A DNA stretch of 64,000 nucleotides. Source: Lanius collurio. Its lineage: Eukaryota > Chordata > Aves > Passeriformes > Laniidae. The translations under genes were made by a program, and so were the position numbers. Of the stretch, positions 1-13,589 are shown in pieces; the first letter of the stretch is position 1, and every line of letters begins with the position of its first letter. The notes beneath the pieces are model-generated. The model saw only the letters and a list, made by a program, of their open reading frames with translations. It was not told the origin of the DNA and searched no databases. The stretch is from contig JACBWW010000083.1 of assembly GCA_020086605.1 (NCBI GenBank), positions 1,301,542-1,365,541 on the forward strand. Reading direction: 5' to 3'.

Positions 1-3000
1 GTAGTTCCATATTTTTTACACCAGTTCTGTGCACTTCAAGGATGTGTTAATGCAAGAAGTGACACGTTTATAATGCTCGACCTTTGTCATATAAATAGCA
101 GTGATACACCATCTTCTTTTGCTTCATGCTAACAGGTGCTACTATCTCCAGTCTTCACCAAAGGTCAAGCATAGCTTTCTTAGAAACCTGGAACTCTCTT
201 CTGCTAACAGACTTAAATGCAAATGTTTCTGTTCCTGCTAAGGTAGAATTCTATTTAACAATCATGTCACAATATGGGCTATTGTTAGAACAAATTACCC
301 AGTCCATTAATTACACAACTATCTTTCCATCAACTAATAAAAATACCCCAAATTACATACACATAATAAGTAACCTGTTGTTGCAGCACAGTCAAAATGA
401 ATGGTGATGTAAAAAGCAGCAGTGTAACACTGCTGGACCTCCTGAAATTAAACCAGGATGCTTTTGGCCCGTTAGTCTAAAGAAGCCAGTGCTCTTCTTT
501 GGTGACTGATTTTTAGTGACAATTACTAAGTACTTGTCATATTCTGAAGTTGCTCACCCTGCCCTCCAGGGACAAGAGGCCCACTTGAATTAGTATTTGT
601 GTCCAAGCAGTGGGAGCCTGACTGTTGCCCTCCTGCCGCAGGGTACAGAACCAGTACCGAATCATCACCCTGATGAGCTTGTTTGGCTGTAGCACCTGAA
701 CACTGCAGTCATGGACGTCCTTGAGCCAGACCTCTCCTCCTCAATGTTCTTTGTACATAAAACAGAAAATCCTGTAATTAAGAACCAGAACCTGGAGCTT
801 CTCATTCCCAAGAGAGACACCTGGGCTTTTGGGTCCACACTGGATCACACCCTGAAGCTCTGGCAGTATTTAAAGGTATTAAATTAATGAACTTCTTAGC
901 AAACCATCCATTGCACAGTGACAGAAACTGCATTTCCCAGTGACATCATGTCAAAGCTTCAGTACGCTTCAAGTGACTCAAAATTACACTCAGCTATACA
1001 AAGCATCTTCAGAACATTTCATTTTCCCAAAGGAAAGAGCTAGGACCGTGCAATCTTTTTGGGGGGGACTTTTTTCTTTGTTTGTTTCCAACTCTTAGAC
1101 TTCATTATTCAACCCACACAACTGCTAAAAGGAACCAAATGTTTTATATGGAAAGAGGCACAGAAGGTGGATTACAACCACTGGAAAAATGGGTACCTCA
1201 TGAAAAATGAGTGTATGGTTCCCCCTGTGACAAGATATGAGAACTCCAGCAAAGCCTGGAAACCCTTCTGTCATGTCTGCTTACTTGTGCTGCGTATTGT
1301 GCCCGCCAAAACATGTTCCTCTTTCACACAAATGGGAAATTTTTACTCTTAAGTGAATCTAGGGCAGTATCTAATGACACAGCCAAGCAAGCCCAGCACT
1401 CCACCTTCCACAGGCCGTTCAGATCAGCAGACGAACATATCCGTGGCATGTCTGCAGGAAGAGGCACAGACAGACACGCTCTCTCCTGCCTCCAGACAAG
1501 ATAAGTAGCTGAGACTCACCACCATGCTACTACATTAACTCTTCCAGACAAAAGCTGTTCTGGGTTTAACCAGCTCGGAACAGGCAGCAGGAAATGGGGC
1601 TGCCTGCATATGCCCTGAGGGATACAGCTAGTGTCTGACAAAGACTGCAGCCCATTTCAGATCTTTATTCATGGGACTGGAGCTTCCAAAGTGGCAGTGG
1701 AGAAGCAATACCTTGGCCGGGTGTTTTCCATCTCGGCTCCCACTACAAAGGCACATGATGCAAACAAGCTACAGCATATGATGGCTCTGATGTTTCTTCC
1801 CCTTCCAACGTCTCTGGTTGAATCCTGCTCTTATGGTTTGTTGTTCACAATTATGATACAAATGATTTGTGGATGTGTAATTTAACCAATCCACTGTACT
1901 ACACTTTGATGAGAGGATTCACTGCTCACAGAGCATTATTATGCAGTGAGTTTGGAGACCTGCATCATACCTGAGCAATACAAATCAGCTCCATCAAATA
2001 CCTGGTTTTGTCTTGGTTAATAAGTCTATTCAGCAAAGCAGAGGCCATCAGGAAGATTTACTAAGCATACATCTAAGAGCTTTACTGAATACATGTCCCT
2101 TGCAGCCTTGTGATAATCATGTATCTTTGCAGAAACAAAATGTTAATGAGTATTCGTCAGAATCCTTTTTGCTTCACATTAAAAATACTCTTTGTGCAAG
2201 TGTTCCCAGGAGAACAAGGAAGAGAGGATGGAGATTTCACAGCTCTCTGAAGGCTTTTATACAGCATTCATCCTATTTTGTCCAACTCAATAGCAGCTTC
2301 TGCTTCAACCACAAGTATACGTCACCATCACTACTACCCCCTAAAAAGGCAGATATGGATTCACACTAAAAATTACTGTGATGAAGACAAATTTGGCTGA
2401 GTACCATCATGTAAAAGAGTGACAAAATAGACTGAGTGGGGGTTGTAAAAGAAAAACAGTGAGTGACCAAGAGTATAGGCAGAGAATAAGAGCAGAAAGC
2501 CAAATGCACTTAAACAAGCCCAATGACAGTCTCAGACAGAGATCACTTTAGAGCTGGCTGAAATATGCTTGGAGTGGGAACACAAAATGACTTGATGTTT
2601 CGCTGACTGCAGGGTCCCAGAGCTGGTGCATCTTCTGGGTGAAGACATATAACTGCACCAAAGTAATTTCTGTTTTCCATCCTAAAAAGAAACAATCGAC
2701 ATGCCCCAAGTTTTGACTAACCACCTGATTTGAATGCCATGAGGCTCCAGAGCAGGCAGCCAGAGCAGCTGTTTTTGCTCAGGGAAATGACATTATGACT
2801 GCAGTTAAAGACACTGAGGCCAAAGAAAGTCTGTGTCTGGACTTCAGGTTCATGCTCACACTTAAACAGGCTTCAACACAAACCTAAGGACATATGGTGT
2901 CCTTGATTCCAGTGAGTCAAGTTTTACTTGACAGTCAATAGTGTGACACCATCCTCCTGACACTCAGCCACATCCTGAGGCTTTTCAGCTCTTCTCAGGC

Positions 3001-5087
3001 ATTTGGGTCTCATAAACAAACAGCAACTTTTGTCAGCACTGGCTGTGGAGGGTCCCTGGGGAATGCCTTCCACCACCCTTCCCACGGTGAGCACCCTGCA
3101 TTTTCCAGCCCCCACAGCCAACAAGGCCTTGACTTTTAGGCTTTGGGCCTGAAATAATGTCCACAGCGTTCCATTAATTCCTCTATAATAGTCACTTGGA
3201 GAAATGCACTACCAGAGCAAACACTTTCCCAAATATTCCAAAGGCTTTTCATCATCTCCTGACAAGCATGAAGAATAGGGGAAAGTCAAACTGTGCCCTC
3301 AGAAAGAGCGGTCACTTTGCTGTGATCATGCTGTGCAGGCAGCATCTCTCCACATTGTCTTCCATGCAGTCCCAGTGGTGAAGCAGCGCACAGATTCCCA
3401 TTATTAGCAGCTCTCCAAAGTATAAGAGACAAATTGCAGCCTGGTAGTAATTATTAATGAGAAGATTATTTTGTACATTCAGATTTTTATATGACTAACA
3501 GGTTTTGAATAACCTCTCAGCCAAAGGTGTAGACACAGGTTCTAATGCAACACCAAAACGTGCTTCTTTGAACCAGGCACAGCTCAGACCCTAAAGGCTG
3601 CCACCAGGGCACTGAGCAAAGTCACCAACCCCTGCTGCACAGATCTGCTTTTCAAACCTGAGGCACCCTGGCAGTTTGAGCACAGCCACCACTGGAGGGA
3701 TTTAGCAGTGCTCTTGCTTGCTGAGTTCTGTCACTTGCAGAAGCCAGGGCTCAGACTTCCCAAGCCTGTCTCCTAACTGCGGGAGCGCAGTGCCCTCCTG
3801 AGCCCTCCCCACCCCTCTCTCAATGCCCTAAACTGACTGACGGAATTAGATTTGTGGAGTGAACTCAGTTGCTTTTGATCTCTATTCAAGGTGCCATCAA
3901 GGGATCTTAATAGGTAGTATCTTAGCAAACGCTTTAAGGCCTGAAACCGTCATTAAAGAAACTCCTGATTCTCACACTTGTCTGAAAGAATAGAGGAGCA
4001 AGCTGGCTTCAAATGCCAGTTGACAGATGGGAAGACATATGGACTATAGGATTGCTGATCTAAAGAGTCAGAGCCATGGTCAGGCTGAGGAAACACACAT
4101 CTTTATTTTGATGTTGACCTCAAAGGGAAGAGGTCTGAGCCAACAGAAAGGGGAAAGGGCAGAAAATATCACAAGTCTGAGGCCAGGATTGCTTTGAACT
4201 TGAAGACAAATAACACTAAACGGTACTAAGTTGACAAAAAGGCTTCTTGACACCCTGTGTCTGCAAATTTAGCAGTCTGACCCAAATAGCTGCTTGATGC
4301 ATTTTCAGTAACGAGCCAAGTAAGGATCAGTAATGCTGATGCAATCTCTTGTGGCACCCAGGAAGTTTGTCATTTTTTCCAGCTTCAGTTATTCACAGAG
4401 CTCCAGCATGGAGCAGGACAGAGGCACAAGGGGGCACTTTGGGTTAAAGCCCTCATTATCCTTCTGCCAGTCTTTGGAGCCATAAAGCAGCAGATCCCTG
4501 CAGAATGCTTCTCATCCAGTCCTGTATTTGTTTCCCTACTGGCTCTCTATGGAAAAACGTACAACCCCATCCCAAGTCATTAACATTGCACATAGCATTT
4601 TCTATAAAATTCCCCCTGGGACACTTGACTGTATTCCTTTCCAGCACTGAAAAAATGCTCAGGATAAAGTTTAGACACTTGGAGCCTTCTGCTGAATTTA
4701 AATGGCTGCGCAAGGAATCCATGAAACAAATGAAGGGACAGATATCCTATTTTCTTCCCAGAAAAAAAAAGCAGAGCCTTTTAGTTCACTGTCTTTCTTC
4801 ATGTCGTCTTTTTATCACAAGTGTGCATTGATGACACTACTTTAATGCAGTCTGTTCCAAGAGATTAAATTGAATGTCTGTGTGGAGTTTCAGGGCTCAG
4901 CAGCATAGCATGGCAGCTTCGTTTCACATCTCCGGGACACTGGGCAGGCATAAAAATAATTGCAGACTCAGAAACGATCAAGGAATGTATGCCGGCTGCA
5001 ACAGATGCTGTATTAAAAGGAAAGACAAAAGCCAAAGTGCATAATGAATTTTAAAAGATTTCTTTATCAAACATGTCATTTGTTTGA
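1..5087. other. Unique non-coding DNA
   Basis: No repeats, CpG islands or gene signatures seen. A 58-codon frame at 711-887 (MDVLEPDLSSSMFF...) is the most protein-like short frame, with a possible AAG/GTATTA donor at 875, but it resembles no protein I know and is short enough to be chance. Confidence 0.6.
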
Positions 5088-5303
5088 AGGACTGAATTGC
5101 TGGCATCAGATGTGGCAGATGAGCTTGTTACCAAAGTGAAACACGAGGACTGCTATGCAATGGCAACTGATGAGTCAATTGAAATCACTGATGTTGCTCA
5201 AATGCTCATCTTCATTTAATATGTCAGTGGTCAGAAGTTAACCTAAGACCTTCTGGTTTTGTTGCCACAGAAGCAAACCAAAGGCTACAAAACACAGTGT
5301 GCT
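5088..5303 (+). pseudogene. Decayed hAT-type DNA transposase fragment
   Basis: One frame (5088 onward) reads RTELLASDVADELVTKVK, then ATDESIEITDVAQMLIFI, a stop at 5217, YVSGQKLT, a stop at 5244, and DLLVLLPQKQTKGYKTQ. This follows the order of the hAT (Charlie/ZBED-like) transposase core: a helix before the first catalytic aspartate, the LDEST-D-AQ-IFVRYV block and the E-LL-L-P-K-QT-G block. The DES of ATDES would be the catalytic-aspartate motif. Two in-frame stops, loss of the rest and no terminal repeats make it a relic. A pseudogene copy of a domesticated hAT gene is possible. The match is from memory of the family pattern. Confidence 0.6.
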
Positions 5304-5673
5304 AGCACTGAACCTCAGAGGCCCTAATATACTTAATGGGAGCTGACACTCCAACTACACTTGTCTGTGAAAAATAATTTCTGACATAACCCTAACAACT
5401 GAATTCAGGCTTGTGAGCATCAGTGCCTTGTCCATCAAACCATTCTCTCAGCTGCATTAAAAGCAAGATATTAAAATGGCATTAGATTACCCAGAAACAC
5501 AGTTGTTTGTCTAAGGCTGACACCAATTCTTTTGGTTGATTATTTCAGCACTCTCTTTATGGGGATGTTTTTGAAGGAAACAATTTGCTAAGTACTTGGG
5601 TGCTTTCCTGGTTGATAAAAATACAACTAATGCTTGTAAAATAGGGAAAACTATTTAAAAATTCTTTCCTCCT

Positions 5674-5806
5674 TTAAAACAACAACAAAAAAAATCCCAT
5701 ATAACACAGCAAAAAAATCCCAAAACAAACAAACAAACAAATCCCAAAACAAAACAACAAAAAAACCCCACCCCCTCCCCCTCCAAAAAAAAACCCAATT
5801 CAAACA
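5674..5806. repeat. A/C-rich low-complexity tract
   Basis: AAAC, AAATCCC and CCCC runs of CAAA type; no stop-free frame here is meaningful. Confidence 0.85.
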
Positions 5807-8800
5807 ACACAAGACCCCAAACATATTGCCTCCATCCTTCCTAGCCACTTCCTGGTTATCTGAACTAATTTCTTGGTCTTGATACAACAAGCCTAAATCA
5901 TCTTGGAAAATATTTCTGCTTTAGAAATCCAGAACAAGAAAGCAGAAAGTGTGACTCCATACAAACCAGTTTTCAACACAAGCACCCATTTAGATTTTTC
6001 ACCACAGAAAAGAGCAAACTGACTTAGAGAGTGTAAAATATCTCTCTGGGTCTTTGGGACAGGTTTTGAAGTTTTTAGTGCAGACAGGCAAGTCTCCTCT
6101 GAGCTTGGTAAACAACCCCTGGCTAAACTTGCTGAGCACATGCAGGCAGATTTAACTTGTTGGAAAGAGCTTTCAGCATGGTTTGCTGTACAGGCTGCAC
6201 TGTGACTGCTTTTTTCTGCCCCAATATTCCCACCTCCCCTGCTGGCAGGGTTGGATGGGAATGAGAGGTTAGCAGCCTCGGGGGCTGGGGCTGGCACCCA
6301 CAGGGCAGACCTGACAGCAGAACTTGCTCTGTGTCTAAACAGACAAGAGAGCAGTCCCTGCGCCTCTGCCCAGGACCAGCATGCAGTCTCAATCCAGCTG
6401 CAGCACCATGCCTGGTAAGAGCCCTGGGATTTGTTAAAAATGAGGCTTTTCTAATACACTAAAGATGACAGACCTCAAGTTGTCATATATTAAAATGGTG
6501 CATAAATTCCTTCCTCTGAGTAACCAATAATGGGACAAAAATCCTTGCCAACTCCAGTCTGTCCCTCCTGCCAAGGATTGTTTGAGCTCAGCACATCCCA
6601 AGTGCCCCCATTGGGATCCAGATATAGATTAACACAGTTTTGAAATGCACAAGGGCCACAATCATGCAAGGCTTGATCCAACCCAGACTGGAGTCCATGG
6701 AAAGGTCTGCATTGACGTAAGTGGATGGAGCACAGCACCACCGCTCCTGCTGCTGACAAACCAACCCAGTCCCTCTGCCAAGGAAAGACTTGTGGCCTGC
6801 AAGAATGGAAGGCAGTGGGAGCCATGGGGGAGCAGAAGGGCAACAACAGCTCCCTGAGGATCCCTCTGGTCCTGAGCCTGGTGGGCACAAGGCTGCCTGC
6901 AGGAAGGCAGCCTGTTCTTTTCTCCTTGCAGCTCAGGCCCTGCTCACCAACAGGCTCTGTCGCCATCCCCATCCCAAAGCCCCAGCATGGGAACGGCGCC
7001 GCTGGTGCCCACACACTGCCCCCGCCAACAGCCCCGCACCGTGGGAGCCAGGATTGTGTAGCATGGAGGGTACCTCACCCCAAGCACCACACGCTGCTTC
7101 CCACAGGGCAAATCCTGTGCACGTCTCCAGAGACTCACACACTTTTGTGGGGGCTCTGCCTGAACAGCCTGCAAATGCAAAAGGCTCAGCTGGAAGTATT
7201 CACACACAGGGACAAGGAGCAGCTCCTCACTGCTGCACCAGCCTGGCCGCCTTTCACTCCACTATTCCTCCTTCGCCAACCCACATCTCTTTTGTTCTTC
7301 TTTTCCTCATTCCCACGTTTTTGTGCTGCCCTCCCAGGCATCTCCTGCGCAACCCAACAGCCTGCCCTTCTACACTCTTCTCCAAGTTTACTTCTCAGCC
7401 ATCATTTCTTTGGGATTTGCTGCAGTCAGAGGAGCAGTAATTGAAATGGGGAAATACCAGCCTTGGGGCCCTCTCCCCTTTACAGTCTCTGGTACTGGTA
7501 TAGAGCTCACAGGAGACAGTACCAAGCCAAGGGGGGCAGCATTCATGCATGCAGTAGCCCCCAGCTTGGGGCCTTCTACTCTATAACAGCAATAAAAAAC
7601 TGCCCATTCAAGTCCTTTGTCTTAAAGATTTCCATCCTGGCTACAGCAAGTGCAGATTTATTGGTGGGAGCAACTGCAGGAGGAATAGTAAACAGCGTGC
7701 GCGTGCGTGTGGATGTGCCAGTGCACCACGGCCGTGCCTCCATCAGAAACTCACCACAGCCAACATTAAATATGGGGACTAATATAAAATGGGTTTTATG
7801 GCACATTAAAAAAAAAAAAAAATATCTCATTTGGCACCTGATTTCATGACATGCACAGCACAGTCAGAGCTTGGTGGGGAGGCAGGGATGGAGGAGAACC
7901 GAAGCCAAGAGACGGCTGCCTATGGTGGATTGAGGAATCAGACACCTGCCTTATGAACAGTGATGCACAGCGTGGCCTCTACTTGCTCACAGGCCTCCAC
8001 TCATGTAAGCTGAACTGCATAACACCTGTGTCCACCACTGCCTGCCTCGATCCTATTGAAAGGTGCAGCCTCACCTCCGCAGTGAGAGCTCTGCCAAGGG
8101 GCAGAACCCGGCCTTCCCACCCCAAACTTCCTGCTGCAGTCTTCCACCCCTTCCACAGAGGCACACAGAACTCTTCCACGCTTGTTGACACTTCAAAATA
8201 ATACACTGCTAATGATAAAATCAGCAGCCACCTCTTTTGCTGACTTCTGTAGGAATTTTGCTGGAGAAAGGATGGCAGGACATGACTCCAAGCTCACTGA
8301 GTGACATCTTATATTTTCTAACCAGCCTCAGATTTTTCATAACATCCAGCAAGCAAGTTGCTGACAGAACAGGATGGTTGCCTGTTTGTTGGGCAAGAAT
8401 ACTTTGAGATTCAGTAGAATACCAAATTTGGTAGAATGTCTTCCACTTTGGTAGAAGATACTACAAACAACTGTGCATTTTAACACGTTTTCACATTACA
8501 CATCATTCATCCTGGGGAGGGGGTGGTGATCGCTCTGTGCAGACAGCCAGCAACGCTTCCAAGAATGAAAATGTTCATCGAAAGATAATGAAAACCAGAT
8601 ATTTAGTAACATTTTCATCTTGCATGTTTAAATATTTATAACTATGTTCATAAAACCACATGTTTGCTCTCCTAATGCTCTAGTGATTTTGTTTATGAAA
8701 TGCAGTATTTCTCCGATGCCCCTTCCTTGCGTCAGCCTCTCCACAGAGCACGATTTAGTCCCGTTGTGTACTGACAACCAGCTTTCTTGTAAAAGACTGG

Positions 8801-11800
8801 TCAAGATTAAGAGCAGAAAACTAACAAAGAGAAGGAAACATATTTTCAGGGCATTAATGTTTCATTAATACATATGTGATTTTATACTTTGTAGGGGGCA
8901 TTTATGCCAATTTAATTCTTTCAGTGCAATTTATTGTCAATCTGGAAGGGAACTATTTCTTAATCTACTGCAAAATTACATAATCTAAAAAGGTAAATGT
9001 GATAAAACTAAGGTGCTGATATAAACTATTGTTCTATAATTTTTTTCCCCTAGCTTGGATGAAAATTAAATAACAACAAAGAACTTTGCTTTAATACTAC
9101 AGTTGCTCAAGTTTGTGTTACAGATTTCTGGAGTTTTCAGTTATAAATTTTTATAAAGCTGATCAAGTAGACACAGTCTGAAACTGGGAGTATTAGAAGA
9201 GCCCAATGTACTCTTCTTCTCTGTCCTCTGACTGCAGACATCATGATGTAGCTAACAAGGTCCATTCTGGTTTCACGTCAAACATACAGAGAGACCACAG
9301 CTGTGAGATGAGGCTGGCAGAGCTCAGCCCCACAGCAGAGCCCAGTGCAGGACTCAGTGAGTTCTTTATCAAATCATAAATCTTAAAATGCCCCACATAA
9401 TCTCATAGTTTTAAAAAGGAGCTAATGTTTAAAATTTTTACTAAAATTTCTTCTCCTTTTTTAAAAAAATATTTCCAACTGGAGATTTTTTAAAGGGTTG
9501 GGGAACTCCTCTGAAATCAAGTCCTCAGCAACATAAAGTGATCACCAAGGGAAAGGGATTTTTTTTTTTAATCTCAGCCCAGCATCCTCCCGAAGGTACA
9601 GGGAGCGTCTCCAAGGCATATTTTCAACTCCTTTGGTCCTTTGCCCCCGTTCTTCTGCATTAGCAAAGAAAAAAAGGAAACAGAAAAAAAGTAGCAGATT
9701 GCAATGACACATTGGTATCTCATTTTAAAAACAAAATGAGTGCTGTAAAGCCATTAAAGTAAAACACTCCACTTACTGTATTATTTTAAAATACTCCTGT
9801 GGGTCAAAATTAAAAACTAAATATGTATTTTACTGCTGCACTTTTGCCAAGTTTTACAATGTTGGCAATAGCTTCATTTTAAAAAATATAAGTCAAGCTC
9901 TAGAATCATGGAATTACACAAAAACTCAAGTTCACTTTAAAACACTTAAAAAGCAAGTGCCCCTTTGACCGTGGCAGTCATCAGCAGAAAACAAAACAAA
10001 ACAAAACAAAAAACGGAAAAATAAAAAGGCAGCAAAATAAAATCTGGCCAGTGAGGCTCTGAAAAATAGGAGAAAAAGGAAAAAAAAATTGTCCTTTTTT
10101 TTTTCTTTTATAATCTTGTAAAATTGAGCAAGTCCATTTCAAGTGTGCCTGGAATATGATTTTTAAATATTTATGATTCACAGTTTCAGAAAGTGCTTGC
10201 AGCTTTGTCTTTCTAGTAAAAATAAAAATACTGCAGGTAAATGAGTTTTCTGAGGAACATCTGCCTTCCTCACCAGGAGTCCTTGTAAACTCTGCCCTCT
10301 GCATGAGTCAGAGAAACTTTAGTTACATCACCTGCTGCATGAAGCTTTTTCTCTTAATCAAATAATATTTGAGTCCAAATTAAGATTTTTCCTATACTTA
10401 AGACTGAGTTTCACCAATCCAAACACAAGCTTTACTTTTTTTCTTGAGTTTACTAATAATCCTGGAAAAGCTCAAATCCATGGATTTAATAAATGTAAAC
10501 AAAGAAAAATGTTTATTTTCAGTAAGAACACACTGAAGTAGTGGAAACCCTAAATCCAACAGCATTCTACTAACACAGGTAAAAAAACAAATGGAAAAAA
10601 ATTAAAATAAGGACAAAAGCAAACAAAATAACATCTTCTTTCTCAGAACAAGAACTATGCTATGTAAACTACAGAAAGCGGCAAAAATACTTAAAAAAAA
10701 TAACCAACACCAGATTTTGCACTGAAATAATGTCTTACTGAGGCTGGGACAAATTTAAAGAAGGCAGAGATTAGTAAGTAATTTTATGTCAGGCAAAGAC
10801 TATATGCTAATGCCCTGCCTCTTGAGCCTGTCCGGATGCAACTATATTTTCCAAAGTGGTTGTTCTCTGTGGCACACAAATGCAGCAAGCCCATGGCCAG
10901 CAGAAACCAAAATCCTGACGTTTTCTACCCTGCTGTGACCCTGCCAGCTAAAGGCTGCATCTCAGGCTGTGAATAAAGCACAACACCCCTTTCTGCTCCA
11001 AAGCCCCACTCTGCTCTCGCTGGAGCGCAGGGAATGGTGTCATCCCGCACCTGCCTGGTCACAGCCTCCCCACAGGCTGCAGAGAAAAATACTCCTTCCC
11101 CCCTACCAAACCCTACAGAGGTTCCATGTTTTTCCTGCCCACAGACCAGTTTCTGGCAGAAGAGAGGTGCTGGAAGCCAGGTGGGGCAGAGCCCCAGGAA
11201 GGCTTCGGGACCTCTGCCCAGCCCCTCGCTCTGCCATGCCCCATGCCCAAAAACCTGCTCGGAGCCATTTTGTAGCTGTAGAACCACCACAGGCCTAGAC
11301 TGGGACTAAACAATGCTCTGAAAAACAGTGAAAAGAAGGAAATAGTCCTATTCTGCATGCATCCTTTATGATCCTCGGCCATTGAGCTCTCCAGCTTCCC
11401 CAACCTCTTCCCAGCCAGCAGGACCACCAGTGACTTGCCCCTCTCTGCGTTTCCCAGCCATCCCAGGTCAGGATACCTTGCCCAGCATGCACAGGAATGA
11501 ATCCCCAACATGCAGGCTGGGTCTCCCTCAAAAGAAACTCCATGTATCACCCATTTCAAAGTCAAACCTTGACAATTTCAAAGCTGCCACTATTGAACAA
11601 GATGCCAAAACAAAATCATTCAGCTAAACTCTTTTTTTCCCAGCTCTTTTTATTAAAGTTTCTTTTCACACAAACATTTGAAATGAAGAAACATCACAAA
11701 AGTATCAGCTAAAAGAAAACCTAAGCAGCACACAACCTTCTTTATTTATAATAAAATTAGCATCTTAATATTAAAATATATCTGTGCCCTTTTGACAACT

Positions 11801-13589
11801 GCCTCCCCCAGATTCTGCAGGGGTTTTTTCCACATCTAGAACAGAACAGATGTCTGTAAAGCCATCCTAAACTGTCTATCAGGTCTGCAGGGCAGGTCCT
11901 TGCTTTGCTGTTCTCACTCACCACTGTAAGCTCTTACAAAAGCATTTTTACTGCCTGCAGTTATGTACAGGTGAGCAGGCACTAGCAAGACAGATTATAT
12001 TTTTATCCCATACAAACAGAATAGAAAGGTTAACTAAATGTCTTAGTTCAGGGGATGTACAGATTAGTCACTACAATAAAAACTATTTCCTTCTGCACAC
12101 TCCATTATAAAATTAGATTTCTCATGGAATACGGGTTTTCTCTGGACTATTACCTCTCCAAATCAGGAGTGCATGTCTGCAGAAATATCGTCCTTATAGC
12201 TGATTGTAGTAACAGCATAAATAACAGGGATGGTTTAGCAAGCAGTCGTGAAAGTTACACTCAGTTAAAAAAGCTGGTGTTAGTACGTAATGCTTTCAAT
12301 CTGGGCACATCATATTAAAAAAACAAAATGCAAATACACAAAATACAAACACTACACTACTACACCCTATCCACTACTTTGGAGCTTTACAGCAAACAGA
12401 TTTATTATAGGAATTTAATCCCTGGTGCCATAAGGCCAAGATACTTGAACACAACCTGATCAAAATGCCTTCAGGACTCTGCCTTCACTTGGTGTGCAAC
12501 CACTATAAGCTAATGGCACGCACAAAGCTTGAAAAAATATTTTTTTCAGAGGATTACTCCAGACACAGATATGCAAAAACAATAACACCAGGGGAATCAA
12601 AATATTCATGGCTCATAAAGCACGGTAGAGATGAAATGACTCCAGTTCATCGCCTGTCTCTGCTAAGATTCGTTATAGCACACTGAATCAACATCACCCC
12701 TTTAAGAAAACCAATACCGAGTTGTGTTTATCTGGGGACAAATCCACCTAATCGCACTCATACAAGCAAGCACAGCAACTTCAAGAGAGCTGCCAGTCTG
12801 GGAGAGGATAGCAGAATATGTCCCCTGTTTGTGAACAGTCCTGGGACTCTTCTGAGGTGTGACACAAGTCCCACTTATCACGACACACTAGGAGCTGAGC
12901 TAACATGGCACCTGCCCTGACAGTACTGTCCTGCTCTGGTCAGCTCATTAGTGCTTTTGTCCGAGTTGCAAGCACAGGTCCCTACTGCCAGGCCCTGGCT
13001 TTTTAAAGCATGAGCTGTCTCTCCTCGACTTACAAACCAGCCTAAGAAATCCAGGAGAGAGGATCTTTCCCATTCCAGAACTCTCCATATTTCCCTGCAA
13101 TTGACAAGGGTGAGGATCAGAGACTTTTTATCTCTTTTTACAAAAAAACCCTTCTTATTTTTCCATTAAAGCCGAGGACTTGGCTGCAGGGTGAGACAGC
13201 TCTTCTCCGGCCTTCACTCCTAAATCTCAGAGCCAGCAGCAGCTGGTGAGGCGGAGGTACTGACAGCAGCACCCACCAGCAAACCATACCATGCTTAGAG
13301 GGCATGGCCCTCCTGCCCCACCTCATGGTGCTGGACCCTGTGCTTTCCAAGCATTTCAAAGCCAAGCAGGTTCCTAGCCCTTTTTAAACCCATCCCGAAT
13401 CCATTGCTCCGTACTATACACAAAAAGATACAGAGCTGCACCTGCCCAATTCCTGCCCCATTTTTGGAGGGCTGCAGAATGACCGAGGGGGACCCAGGAC
13501 CTCAGTGGGGTGCAGTCAACAGTTTACTCCACTCTTCCCCAAACTGGCTGCAAGTCCTGTCTGGATAGGGAGGTCCCGGTTTTAAGTCC
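5807..13589. other. Unique non-coding DNA, AT-rich at 8.5-10.8 kb
   Basis: 6.2-8.1 kb is moderately GC-rich with overlapping open frames on both strands and no recognisable product. 8.5-10.8 kb and 11.6-12.7 kb are AT-rich with TAAT-type motifs and may contain conserved non-coding elements. No gene is supported. Confidence 0.55.

Noticed and set aside
6490..7444. Overlapping frames of up to 239 codons near 6.5-7.4 kb
   Set aside because: They are open on both strands, with no similarity or domain; moderately GC-rich non-coding DNA explains them.
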